DNA of 64,000 nt from Caulobacteraceae bacterium (GTDB lineage: Bacteria; Pseudomonadota; Alphaproteobacteria; Caulobacterales; Caulobacteraceae), in NCBI GenBank assembly GCA_947475735.1, contig CANJLQ010000013.1, forward strand, positions 1-64,000, read 5' to 3'. The position numbers and the translations under genes were made by a program. Shown here piece after piece: positions 1 to 9,425 of this stretch (its first letter is position 1; every line of letters starts with the position of its first letter). Under the pieces are notes generated by a model. The model ran no database searches and had not been told where the DNA came from. It was given only the letters and a program-made list of their open reading frames with translations.

Positions 1-197
1 ATGGTGATCACCACCTCGGCGTCCTTGACGGCGTCCGCGACCGAGCTCGCCTTCCTGCATCCCGCCGACGCGGCCTTGTCCAGCGCCCCGGCCGACAGGT
101 CGAATGCCGCGACGGCGTGGCCGGCCTTGGCCTGATTGGCCGCCATGCCGCCGCCCATGTTTCCCAGGCCGATGAAGGCGATCTTGGTGGCGGTCAT
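1..197 (-). CDS. mmsB: 3-hydroxyisobutyrate dehydrogenase, N-terminal part (runs off window start)
   Basis: Reverse complement from 197 reads MTATKIAFIGLGNMGGGMAANQAKAGHAVAAFDLS..., a Rossmann GLGNMG motif typical of 3-HIBADH. Confidence 0.8.
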   Translation of the reverse strand, partial: MTATKIAFIGLGNMGGGMAANQAKAGHAVAAFDLSAGALDKAASAGCRKASSVADAVKDAEVVIT

Positions 198-318
198 GTC
201 GGCGTCTCCCGGAAGCGTTTTGTGTTTCGCTCCGGTTAGCCCCTGGCCCGCTGAACCGCCAGACCCGTCAGGCCGGCTTCCTGAACCTCAGCATGAACTG
301 GCTGGTCCGGCCCCGGAT

Positions 319-1035
319 CTAGTCGTCGAAGACATTGGCGGTCAGCGGATCGGCGTCGTTCAGCAGAAGATCGCTCTCGGCCTCCAGCACGAAACCCGCG
401 GCCTCCACCTCGCGCCGCAGATCGGCGATGTCGATCCTGTGCAGGCTGTCGGCGACGCCCAGACCCGCGTCCGAAGCCGCCGCATGGTCGATGATGACAT
501 AGAGGCCGCCGGGCTTCAGGGCGGCGAACACAGCCGCGTTCACCCTGGCGGCGGTGTCCGCGGGGAAAGGCTGCAGATGCAGGTCGTGATAGTTCTGGGC
601 CGTGAACACGAGGTCCAGCCCGGTCGGGAACTCGGGTGCGCCGATCGGCGACCGGATGGCTGACACATTGTCGTTGGCCTCGTCGACGGCCGTCAGGCTT
701 TCACCGTAGCTGGCCTGAAAGCCGATGAACTCCGCCGGCTGCCATGCGACGACGTGACCCTGATCCCCTACGGCGCTCGCGAAGACCCGCGTGAAATAGC
801 CGCCGCCGATGATTATGTCGGCGATCCGCTGGCCGGGCTCGACCTCGGCGAAGGCCAGGGTCTCTGCGGTCTTGCGGGCCGCATCGCGCGCCCGGTCCGC
901 CTCGGGGCGAGCGGTGTCGGCCAGAACGGGGGCGTAGCCCCCCGTCTCCTGGCCCGGCGGCGCGAAGGCGGCTGTCGCGAACAAAAGAGCCGCCGAGGCG
1001 ACCAGGACAAGGGACCGGTTGAACGCGACGCGCAT
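319..1035 (-). CDS. Exported class I SAM-dependent methyltransferase-like protein, probably C-terminally truncated
   Basis: 238 aa ORF with signal-like N-terminus; FxxxEPGQRIADIIIGGGYFTRVFA and LKPGGLYVIIDH motifs; paralogue at 1472-2242. Confidence 0.75.
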   Translation of the reverse strand: MRVAFNRSLVLVASAALLFATAAFAPPGQETGGYAPVLADTARPEADRARDAARKTAETLAFAEVEPGQRIADIIIGGGYFTRVFASAVGDQGHVVAWQPAEFIGFQASYGESLTAVDEANDNVSAIRSPIGAPEFPTGLDLVFTAQNYHDLHLQPFPADTAARVNAAVFAALKPGGLYVIIDHAAASDAGLGVADSLHRIDIADLRREVEAAGFVLEAESDLLLNDADPLTANVFDD

Positions 1036-1163
1036 CGAAACCTCCTCGAACGCCCCAGTGGCGTGACACGCTTCTACGTCCTCGCCCGGCTCTGGTCAGG
1101 AACTCATGGCGAACCTGTCGCCGAATTCATGGTATCGCTACGCCGCAGAACAGGAGAGACGCC

Positions 1164-1475
1164 GTGGCCGCCCAACTCGTCGTGACCTACCGCACGCCTT
1201 CCGATATCGCGGCGTTCGACCGACATTATCGCGACATCCATGCGCGCCTAGCCCACCAGATCCCGGGCCTGCGTCGCTTCGAGACCACCACTGGGCCGGT
1301 CATGACGCCGGAGGGCCCCTCCGACGTCCATCTGATCGCTATCCTGCACTTCGACGATCTGGCGGCCATCGCAGCAGCTTTCGCCAGTGCCGAGGGGCAG
1401 GCCGCCGCCGCCGACGTGGCCACCTTCGCGACCGGCGGTGCCTCGATGCTGATGTATGAAACGACGGCGGCTTAG
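1164..1475 (+). CDS. EthD family protein
   Basis: 103 aa ORF; LVVTYRTPSDIAAFDRHYRDIHARLAHQIPGLRRFE is EthD-like. Confidence 0.75.
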   Translation: MAAQLVVTYRTPSDIAAFDRHYRDIHARLAHQIPGLRRFETTTGPVMTPEGPSDVHLIAILHFDDLAAIAAAFASAEGQAAAADVATFATGGASMLMYETTAA

Positions 1476-2242
1476 CCCGGCTTTCTGAAGCGATAGACGA
1501 ACTGGTCGCTACGGCCCCGGATCGTCTCGTCGAAAACCGACAGGCTGTGGTCGTCGGCGGGGTTGCGCACGGCGTCGCTCTCACCCTCGAAAACGAAGCC
1601 CGCCGCCTCGACCTGCGCCCGCAAGGCCGAACCCTCAATTCGGTGCAGGGTGCCGACCACGCTGATCCCCGCCCCCGCCGCCGCCTGGTGATCCAGGATG
1701 ACATACAGCCCGCCCGGCTTCAGCGCGCGGAACACGGCCGCGTTCATGGCGGCCACATCGACGCCGAACCGGTCGATGACGAAGTCGTGGTACTCCTGGC
1801 CCATCCAGACCACGTCCAGCGGCTCGGGGAAGGACAGGTCCTCCAGGGCGCCCGTCACTCGCGTGACGTTGGGATAGTCGGACGCGAGGGTGTCGCCGAA
1901 CGCGTTCTCCCGCGCCGCCGTCTGGTTCGGCACGAAGGCGTAGACGCGCCCTTCGGACCCCACGGCCCGCGCGAACAGTCGGGTGAAATAGCCTTCCTCC
2001 GGCCGAACATCGGCGATGCGTTCGCCGCCTTCGATGCCGATGAAGGCCAGCATGTCCGCCGGCTTGCGCAGCGGATCACGCGCCACTTCGGCGGCGGGCC
2101 GCAGCGGATCGGCGATCGCCTGGGCGTAGTCGGCGACGGCCCCAGCCGACGCGGCAGACTCCGACGGCGACTGGACGGTATCCATCGATCCGCACCCCAG
2201 CAGGGCGAAGGCGGAAACGGCGAGCAGCAGCGACTTCGACAT
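1472..2242 (-). CDS. Class I SAM-dependent methyltransferase, lipoprotein-like N-terminus
   Basis: 256 aa; MSKSLLLAVSAFALLGCGS lipobox-like signal; paralogous to 319-1035. Confidence 0.75.
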   Translation of the reverse strand: MSKSLLLAVSAFALLGCGSMDTVQSPSESAASAGAVADYAQAIADPLRPAAEVARDPLRKPADMLAFIGIEGGERIADVRPEEGYFTRLFARAVGSEGRVYAFVPNQTAARENAFGDTLASDYPNVTRVTGALEDLSFPEPLDVVWMGQEYHDFVIDRFGVDVAAMNAAVFRALKPGGLYVILDHQAAAGAGISVVGTLHRIEGSALRAQVEAAGFVFEGESDAVRNPADDHSLSVFDETIRGRSDQFVYRFRKPG

Positions 2243-2304
2243 GGAGAATCCTCGATCGGCGACCGTTCGAGTCTACGCGCCAGAACTGACGCGGATGCAA
2301 GCCG

Positions 2305-3351
2305 TCAGACCAGCGGCGTCCATTCCTCGTCCGGGGCAAGCGGCGCGAACAGGGCGTCCAGATCGGCGTCCGACACGTCCGCCAGCGTCGAAGGCGACCA
2401 CTGCGGCGCATTGTCCTTGTCCACGATCACGGCCCGGACTCCTTCCTGGAAGTCGTGGGTGCGGACCACCCGGCCGCCCAGCCGATACTCCATCGCCATG
2501 ACGTCGGCGAAGTCGGTCATCGCCCGGCCCGCCCGGAGCTGGCGCAGGGTCACCTTAAGCGATTGAGGGGATTTCGTCTTCAGGATGGCCAGCTGAGCCG
2601 ACGCCCACTCCGACCCGTCCTGCTCCAGGGCTTCGAAGATCGCCTCCACTGTCGGGTGGGCGAACAGCCGGTCGATCGCCTCGCGATACGGTGCCAGCGG
2701 CGCCGGGCCGGGATCGTGGGCCAGCCGAAGCGCCGCCTGCCCCGGGTCCTCGCCGTCCAGCAAGGCGTGCTTGAAGTCCGCCAGCGCCTCCGACGCGACG
2801 ACGAAGTTGTGGATGCCCAAGGCGTAGGTGTCCGCCGCCTTCAGCCGCGCTCCGGTCAGCGCCAGCCAGGTCCCGGTCTCGCCCGGCAACCGGGGCAGGA
2901 ACCAGCCGCCGCCGACATCGGGGAACAGGCCGATCCCGGTCTCGGGCATCGCATAGGTCGTGCGTTCGGTGGCCACCCGAACCGTCGCCGGCTCCGAGAC
3001 GCCTACGCCGCCCCCCATAACGATGCCGTCCACGATCGCCACGATGGGCTTGGGATAGACGAACATCAGATGGTTCAGCCGGTACTCGGCATGGAAGAAG
3101 GCACGGGCCTCGACGGCGTCGCACGCCCCGCTTTCGGCGATCATGCGGATGTCTCCGCCCGCGCAGAAGCCTCGCTCGCCACTGTGGTCGATCAGGACGG
3201 ACGTCACACCGGCATCGTCACGCCATTCCATAAGCGCCTGCGTCATCGCCTCGCACATCGCCAGGTTCAGCGCGTGCAGAGCCCGGGGTCGATCCAGTGT
3301 GATCCGACCGATTCCGTGGTCGATGCGGGTCTGGACTTCGGGCTGGCTCAT
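2305..3351 (-). CDS. Enoyl-CoA hydratase/isomerase family protein, likely 3-hydroxyisobutyryl-CoA hydrolase
   Basis: MSQPEVQTRIDHGIGRITLDRPRALHALNLAMCEAM...; GERGFCAGGDIRM; close to mmsB. Confidence 0.85.
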   Translation of the reverse strand: MSQPEVQTRIDHGIGRITLDRPRALHALNLAMCEAMTQALMEWRDDAGVTSVLIDHSGERGFCAGGDIRMIAESGACDAVEARAFFHAEYRLNHLMFVYPKPIVAIVDGIVMGGGVGVSEPATVRVATERTTYAMPETGIGLFPDVGGGWFLPRLPGETGTWLALTGARLKAADTYALGIHNFVVASEALADFKHALLDGEDPGQAALRLAHDPGPAPLAPYREAIDRLFAHPTVEAIFEALEQDGSEWASAQLAILKTKSPQSLKVTLRQLRAGRAMTDFADVMAMEYRLGGRVVRTHDFQEGVRAVIVDKDNAPQWSPSTLADVSDADLDALFAPLAPDEEWTPLV

Positions 3352-3468
3352 CGTCGGCGCATAGCCCGGCGCGCGACCCAAAGAAAAGCCCGACGCGAAC
3401 GCCGGGCTGAAAAGGTTGGTGATGGTGGGTGTCCTCAAAGGAAGACGCCCTTTGGTCGGTCGATTTGG

Positions 3469-4200
3469 TTAACGAGGCGTTTCGTCCTGTCGCGCAGGAA
3501 GCCACGTCACCTGCCGCGCCCCGCCCGGCGCCGTCCAGATCAGCCGCCAGCCACCGGGCATCGGCGTCAGGCCCTCGGTGCCGATGATGTCGAGTCGCGG
3601 CGCGAAGGATCGGTCGTCGACCTGAATGACCTCGGGCAATCCGGCCGGGGCCACGCTCCAGCGGCCGTCCGGGCCGACGGCGATAGGGCGCTGGACCCCG
3701 GCGGTCACGGTCACGGTCGTCGAGGCCTCTGCCCGCCCCGACAGGAAGAAGGCCTTGCCGTCGCTGTCGACCGCGTCGAGCTCCGGCCCCGGATCGAAGC
3801 GGCGGGTCGGGGCACCAGCGCTGACGAAGGCGATGGGTCCGCCGGCGGTCCCGGAAACCAGCAGACGCCCTGGCGCGGGATAGCGGGCCTGGCCGGAGCG
3901 GATTTCGGCGGTGAAGAGCGTATCGTCGGACGGGCGGGGAGTGATCAGTCGGAACCGTCCAGCTTCGTCCGCGGCCGCCGCGAAGTCCTGGCCGCTCGGG
4001 GAGACCAGCACGACGCGCCCGGAGGGTGACGCCGTTCCCGTCAGGATGAGAGAGCCGCTCTCCACCGCCGCCGTCTCGATCGTCGGCGGGGTGATCCACG
4101 CGGTCTCTGTTCTCGACGATGCGGGGGCCGGCGGTTCGGAGCCGCAGCCGGCGATCCCGAGCGACATCACCGTCGCAAGGGCGATCCATCGCGTCTTCAT
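3469..4200 (-). CDS. Putative lipoprotein of unknown function
   Basis: MKTRWIALATVMSLGIAGCGSEPP lipobox; start at 4200 preferred over longer ORF. Confidence 0.6.
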   Translation of the reverse strand: MKTRWIALATVMSLGIAGCGSEPPAPASSRTETAWITPPTIETAAVESGSLILTGTASPSGRVVLVSPSGQDFAAAADEAGRFRLITPRPSDDTLFTAEIRSGQARYPAPGRLLVSGTAGGPIAFVSAGAPTRRFDPGPELDAVDSDGKAFFLSGRAEASTTVTVTAGVQRPIAVGPDGRWSVAPAGLPEVIQVDDRSFAPRLDIIGTEGLTPMPGGWRLIWTAPGGARQVTWLPARQDETPR

Positions 4201-4324
4201 GTTCACTCTGTCCCCTTCACCCGCCGAGCCCATAGCGTCGCCGGCATCGTCTGTCGCCTTCCACGGTCCGCCGCCGCCTGACGCTTGCGAAGCCTGTCTC
4301 AGGGTTCCAACACGCCCTTGCAAC

Positions 4325-4346
4325 ATGATCGCTGATCAGTGATCAT
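4325..4346. promoter_or_regulatory. 22-bp near-perfect palindrome ATGATCGCTGATCAGTGATCAT
   Basis: Symmetric apart from one mismatched base pair; lies between divergent genes. Confidence 0.45.
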
Positions 4347-4389
4347 TGTTCATGTCGGTGCCGACCGTCGTGGTCTTTGAAAACTCGTA

Positions 4390-4420
4390 TTGACAGTTTT
4401 TATTTAGGACGCACTATCTT
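4390..4420 (+). promoter_or_regulatory. Putative housekeeping sigma promoter (TTGACA ... ACTATCTT)
   Basis: TTGACA at 4390-4395 and TATCTT at 4415-4420 in a locally AT-rich stretch upstream of 4461 CDS. Confidence 0.4.
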
Positions 4421-4460
4421 CACGGGGCCATTCAGCCCCCTCGAACTCGGAGATCTCCCC

Positions 4461-4760
4461 ATGCGCTCTCTTCTGTCGATTGCCGTCCTCTGCCTTGCCC
4501 TCGCCACTCCGGCGGCGGCTCAGGACCTCGCGGGCACGCACCTTGTTCTCGCCGATGCCGCCACTGCGCCGACGCGTCCCACCATCGTGGACGGCGCCAA
4601 CTGGCGTTGTGACGGATCGACCTGCACCGCGTCGGGCGGCGCCAATCAACCGGCTGCTCGGGCCTGCCGCCGCGTCGTCGCGCGTTTGGGCGCCGTGACC
4701 CAGTTCACCTGGCGCGGAACGGCGCTGACGGCCGAACAACTCGCGGCGTGCAACGCCTAG
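4461..4760 (+). CDS. CC_3452-like small exported protein
   Basis: MRSLLSIAVLCLALATPAAAQ signal peptide; ANWRCDGSTCTASGGANQPAARACRRVVARLG. Confidence 0.65.
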   Translation: MRSLLSIAVLCLALATPAAAQDLAGTHLVLADAATAPTRPTIVDGANWRCDGSTCTASGGANQPAARACRRVVARLGAVTQFTWRGTALTAEQLAACNA

Positions 4761-4770
4761 AACTCTGCCG

Positions 4771-4793
4771 GGAGGGCGGTCCAGCCGCCCTCC
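4771..4793. terminator. Stem-loop between convergent genes
   Basis: GGAGGGCGG-TCCAG-CCGCCCTCC. Confidence 0.5.
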
Positions 4794-6143
4794 TCAGGCC
4801 GCCTCGCCCTTCAGCCGTCGCACGATCCGTTCGCGCCCGATCAAGGGGACCAGCGTCGCCATGTCCGGGCCGCGCTCCTGTCCCGTCAGGATGTGCCGAA
4901 GAGGCATGAACAGCGCCTTGCCCTTGGAACCCGTCTTCGCCTTGACCGCCTCGGTCCAGATCGCCCACGACCCAGCCTCGATGGTGTCCGGCAGGACCTC
5001 CAGCGCCGCCGCGGCGAAGGCCGGATCCTCGATCAGGGGCTCCACCGGCCCGCGAACCATCCGCGTCAGATCGACGACGTCGCCGAAGCGGGTCAGGTTG
5101 CCGCGCAGGGCTTCCCACACCGTCTCGCCGAGATCGCAGTCCAGGGCCGCGAGCCGCGTCTGTGCCTGGGCATAGGGCATGGCGTGCAGGGCCTGGGCGT
5201 TCAGCCGGTCCAGGTCCTCGGTGTCATAACGCGCCGGCGAACGCCCCATCTTGTCGAAGCTGAAGCCTCGGCCCAGAACATCCAGGGTCTCGGCGACTTC
5301 GAGAGCATCGGACGTGCCGATACGCCCCAGATGGCTCGTGATGGCCAGCGGCTCATAGCCCTGATCCCGCATGTCGGCGACCGACAGCGAGCCCAGCCGC
5401 TTGGACAAGGCCGCGCCATCGGACCCAACCAGAAGCGGCATGTGGGCGAAGCGCGGCACCGCGGACCCCATGCCCAAAGCGATCAGGGCTTCGAAGATTT
5501 CGATCTGTGTCCCGGTGTTGGTGGTGTGGTCCTCGCCACGGATCACATGGGTGATCGCCATGTCCAGATCATCGACCACGGACGGCAACGTATAGAGATA
5601 CAGCCCGTCCTCACGGATCAGGACCGGGTCCGACATCGAGGCGGTGTCCACCTCGGCGTGCCCCCGCGACAGGTCCTCCCAGGCCACCCTTCGGCCGTCC
5701 AGTTTGAAGCGCCAGTGCGGCTTGCGGCCCTCGGCCTCCAGAGCCGCCTTGTCGGTCTCGGTCAGTTCCAGCGCCGCCCGGTCGTAGATGGGTGGCAGGC
5801 CGCGCGACAGCTGGACCTTGCGCCGCCGATCCAGTTCCTCGGCGGTCTCATAGGCCGGATACAACCGCCCCGCCGCCTTCAGCCGCTCGGCCGCTTCGTG
5901 GTAGCGGTCAAACCGCTTGGACTGGTTGTACCGCTCGTCCCAGACAAGACCGAGCCAGGTCAGGTCGTCCTCGATGCCCTGCTCGAACTCCGGCGTCGAG
6001 CGTGCCAGGTCGGTGTCGTCGATGCGCAGCACGAACTGACCGCCCTGCCCTTTCGCGAACAGCCAGTTCACCAGGGCGGTGCGGACATTGCCGACGTGCA
6101 GCTTGCCGGTGGGCGACGGGGCGAAACGGACCTTGACGGACAT
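4794..6143 (-). CDS. gltX: Glutamate--tRNA ligase
   Basis: MSVKVRFAPSPTGKLHVGNVRTALVNWLFA (HIGH-like region) and SKRLGSLSV (KMSKS-like). Confidence 0.95.
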   Translation of the reverse strand: MSVKVRFAPSPTGKLHVGNVRTALVNWLFAKGQGGQFVLRIDDTDLARSTPEFEQGIEDDLTWLGLVWDERYNQSKRFDRYHEAAERLKAAGRLYPAYETAEELDRRRKVQLSRGLPPIYDRAALELTETDKAALEAEGRKPHWRFKLDGRRVAWEDLSRGHAEVDTASMSDPVLIREDGLYLYTLPSVVDDLDMAITHVIRGEDHTTNTGTQIEIFEALIALGMGSAVPRFAHMPLLVGSDGAALSKRLGSLSVADMRDQGYEPLAITSHLGRIGTSDALEVAETLDVLGRGFSFDKMGRSPARYDTEDLDRLNAQALHAMPYAQAQTRLAALDCDLGETVWEALRGNLTRFGDVVDLTRMVRGPVEPLIEDPAFAAAALEVLPDTIEAGSWAIWTEAVKAKTGSKGKALFMPLRHILTGQERGPDMATLVPLIGRERIVRRLKGEAA

Positions 6144-6273
6144 GGCGGACGGACTTTCGGGGAGGCGAGGCGCGTAGGTCGTCCGCCGCGCCCGCCAAGT
6201 CAAGGCGACCGGCCCATCCTCGCCTCGCGCAGATTTCGCTGTCCCGGCAACGATCTTGCGGCATAAGGCGGCC

Positions 6274-7308
6274 ATGACCGCCCTGGCCATTCTGACCGTC
6301 GATCTGGACGCGCTTTCGCACAACTTCCATGCGCTGGAAGCCCTGACCCGCGTGCCCGTGCATCCGGTCGTCAAGGCGGACGGCTACGGATTGGGGGCTA
6401 CGCCGGTCGCGACACGGCTGATGGCCGAAGGGGCGCGAACCTTTTTCGTGGCCCGACTGACGGAGGGTGTGACCCTGCGCGCGGCGCTCGGCCCCGAGCC
6501 CACGATCTATGTACTCGACGGCTGCGCAGGCGAGGCAGCCCCCGCGCTGCGGGCGGCGTTCCTGCGTCCCGTGATCAATCACCCGGACCAGCTGACCGCC
6601 TGGCTCGGGTCGGGCGGTGGGGCCTGTGGAATGCAGATCGACACCGGAATGAACCGGCTGGGCTTCCGACCGGAGGACGCGCCCGAGCCCTTCGAGGGCC
6701 TGGAGTTGGTCATGAGCCATCTGGCCTGCGCCGACGAGCCCGACCAGCCGATGAACAGCCGCCAGCGGAACGCTTTCGCCGACATCTCCGCGCGTTACCC
6801 GGCGGTTCTGAAGTCCTTCGCCAACTCCGGCGGCTGTTTTCTGGGCCCGAATTTTGCCTTCGACGCCGTCCGTCCCGGCATCTGCCTCTACGGTGGAGGA
6901 CCGGAAGGCCGCCCCGACGCCCGGCTGAAGCCCGTCGCGACCTTGACCGCCGAGGTGCTTCAGGTCCGCGACGTCCCTGCCGGCGAAAGCGTCGGCTACT
7001 CGCGGGGTTTCGTGGCCGAGACGCCGCGCCGGATCGGGACGTGCGGCGCGGGCTACGCAGACGGCGTGCTGCGGTCCGCCAGCGGCGTGGGTCAGGTCTG
7101 GGCCGGGGGTGGCCTGTGCCCGATCCTGGGGCGAGTCTCGATGGACGTGATCGCGGTGGACATCACCGGGGCCGACGTCAGCGTCGGCGACCGGGTCGAG
7201 CTGTTCGGGGCCAACCGGCGTCTGGATGAGGCCGCAATAGCCGCCGGCACGATTTCTTACGAACTGCTGACCTCGATCACGTCGCGCGTCGGTCGTCGCT
7301 ACCTGTGA
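6274..7308 (+). CDS. alr: Alanine racemase
   Basis: PVVKADGYGLGA PLP-lysine motif; CGAGYADGVLR; GRVSMD. Confidence 0.92.
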   Translation: MTALAILTVDLDALSHNFHALEALTRVPVHPVVKADGYGLGATPVATRLMAEGARTFFVARLTEGVTLRAALGPEPTIYVLDGCAGEAAPALRAAFLRPVINHPDQLTAWLGSGGGACGMQIDTGMNRLGFRPEDAPEPFEGLELVMSHLACADEPDQPMNSRQRNAFADISARYPAVLKSFANSGGCFLGPNFAFDAVRPGICLYGGGPEGRPDARLKPVATLTAEVLQVRDVPAGESVGYSRGFVAETPRRIGTCGAGYADGVLRSASGVGQVWAGGGLCPILGRVSMDVIAVDITGADVSVGDRVELFGANRRLDEAAIAAGTISYELLTSITSRVGRRYL

Positions 7309-7375
7309 CGCCGAGCCGGGGTTGAAGTCGGCGGGGGCGCGTTCCAAAGTCCGCGCCGCTTCGCTGGAGTCTCGC

Positions 7376-8749
7376 ATGCGTCTTATCGCCCTCGCCGCCC
7401 TTCTCGCCGCACTGCCGGCCTCCGCCCTGGCCCAGACGCCGGCGGCCGTCGAGCAGCCGCTGCTGCATGAGGTCGTCGGCCAGGTCTCGCCGGATCGCTT
7501 GCTGGCGGACGTCACGGCCCTGGTCGGCTTCGGTACGCGTCACACCATGTCCGAGACCCAGTCGGAAACGCGCGGCATCGGCGCGGCCCGACGCTGGACC
7601 GAGCGGGAGTTCCGCCGCATTTCCGGCGAGTGCGGCAACTGCCTAGAGATCGCCCTGCCCGCCGATATGGTGACCGGTCCGCGCATCCCGACGCCGGTCG
7701 AGGTCGTCAACGTCGTCGCCATTCAGCGCGGCACCGGCGATCCCAACCGCGTCATCGTTATCTCCGGTCACATCGACAGCCGCGTGTCCGACGTCATGGA
7801 CTTCACCTCCGACGCCCCCGGCGCCAATGACGATGCCTCGGGCGTCGCCGCCGTTCTGGAAGCCGCCCGGGTGCTGTCCAGGCACCGGTTCGACGCGACC
7901 CTGGTCTACGCCGTCCTGTCGGGCGAGGAACAGGGCCTGTTCGGCGGGCGCATCCTGGCCGACTACGCCAAGGCCCAGGGCTGGGTCGTCGAGGCCAATC
8001 TGAACAACGACATCGTCGGCAACTCCCAGGGCCAGTCCGGCGTGCGCGACACCACCCGCGTGCGCGTCTTCTCCGAAGGCACCAAGACCGTCGAGACCAC
8101 CGCCCAGGCCGACCGCCGACGTTACAACGGCGGTGAGGTCGACAGCTCCTCTCGCAACCTGGCCCGCTACCTCGACGGCATCGCCGACCGCTATCTGACC
8201 AACTTCGACGTCGACATGATCTATCGCACCGACCGTTTCGGACGCGGGGGCGACCAGGTCGAGATGCTGCGCGCCGGTTTCCCCGCCGTCCGCATTTCCG
8301 AAGGGGCCGAGAACTACGACCACCAGCACCAGGACCTGCGGACCGAGAACGGCGTCGTCTATGGCGACACCATCGACGAGATGGACTTCGACTACCTGGG
8401 TCAGGTCGCCCGTCTGAACATCGCCACCATGGCCGCCCTGGCCAACGCGCCCATGGTGCCGTCGGGTGTCACGATCGCCGGTGCCGTGCGCCCCGACACG
8501 ACCCTGACCTGGACCGCCGCGCCGGGGGCCGCCGGCTACCGCGTCTGGTGGCGCTCCACGACCGCGCCGCAATGGACCCACAGCCGCTGGGCCGGTAACG
8601 CCACGACCCTGGTCCTCGCCGGCATCCCCATCGACGACTATTTCTTCGGCGTCTCGGCCGTGTCCGAAGACGGCTACGAGAGCCCGGTCGTCTTCCCCGG
8701 CCCGGCCGGAGCCTTCGTCTCTGTCGGCGATCCGGCCCCCGCCAACTGA
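7376..8749 (+). CDS. M28 family metallopeptidase with C-terminal fibronectin type III-like region
   Basis: Signal peptide MRLIALAALLAALPASALAQ; VISGHIDSR, PGANDDASG, SGEEQGLFG motifs. Confidence 0.85.
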   Translation: MRLIALAALLAALPASALAQTPAAVEQPLLHEVVGQVSPDRLLADVTALVGFGTRHTMSETQSETRGIGAARRWTEREFRRISGECGNCLEIALPADMVTGPRIPTPVEVVNVVAIQRGTGDPNRVIVISGHIDSRVSDVMDFTSDAPGANDDASGVAAVLEAARVLSRHRFDATLVYAVLSGEEQGLFGGRILADYAKAQGWVVEANLNNDIVGNSQGQSGVRDTTRVRVFSEGTKTVETTAQADRRRYNGGEVDSSSRNLARYLDGIADRYLTNFDVDMIYRTDRFGRGGDQVEMLRAGFPAVRISEGAENYDHQHQDLRTENGVVYGDTIDEMDFDYLGQVARLNIATMAALANAPMVPSGVTIAGAVRPDTTLTWTAAPGAAGYRVWWRSTTAPQWTHSRWAGNATTLVLAGIPIDDYFFGVSAVSEDGYESPVVFPGPAGAFVSVGDPAPAN

Positions 8750-8751
8750 AC

Positions 8752-9354
8752 ATGGACGTCGCAGAAGGCCGCGTCCGCGTGGCCGTCCTGATCTCCGGAG
8801 CCGGCTCCAACATGGCCGCGTTGATCGATTCCGGCCGGCAACCCGACGCGCCCTATGAGGTCGTGCTCGTCCTTTCCAACGACCCCGAGGCCGGCGGGCT
8901 GGCCATCGCCGAGGCCAAGGGTGTCGAGACGGTCGCCGTCGATCACCGCCCCTTCGGCCGGGACCGGGCCGCGCACGAAGCGGCGATCCAGGCGGAGCTG
9001 CAGGATGCGCGCGTCGAGGTCGTCGCCCTCGCCGGCTACATGCGCCTGCTGACGCCCTGGCTGGTCGGCCGGTGGACGGGCCGAATGATCAACATCCATC
9101 CCAGCCTGCTGCCCAGATATCCCGGCCTGGACACCCACGCCCGCGCCCTCGCCGCCGGAGACGACCGCGCCGGGTGTTCGGTCCACCTGGTCACCGAGGG
9201 CGTCGACGAAGGCGCTGTTCTGGCTCAGGCCGAGGTGCCGGTGCTGGCTGCCGACACGCCCCAGACCCTCGCCCAGCGGGTTCTGGTCGCCGAGCACTCT
9301 CTGTATCCGTCCGCCCTCGCGGACTTCTGCCGCTCGCGCATTAGAAGTTCGTAA
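8752..9354 (+). CDS. purN: Phosphoribosylglycinamide formyltransferase
   Basis: VAVLISGAGSNMAALI; MINIHPSLLPRYPGLDTHARAL; GCSVHLVTEGVDEG. Confidence 0.95.
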   Translation: MDVAEGRVRVAVLISGAGSNMAALIDSGRQPDAPYEVVLVLSNDPEAGGLAIAEAKGVETVAVDHRPFGRDRAAHEAAIQAELQDARVEVVALAGYMRLLTPWLVGRWTGRMINIHPSLLPRYPGLDTHARALAAGDDRAGCSVHLVTEGVDEGAVLAQAEVPVLAADTPQTLAQRVLVAEHSLYPSALADFCRSRIRSS

Positions 9355-9425
9355 TCTAGGCGGTTTGATCGGGACAGACCCCGTTTCGCGGGTCAGTGTG
9401 CGGCCGATTTTTCACGGGGTAGCCC

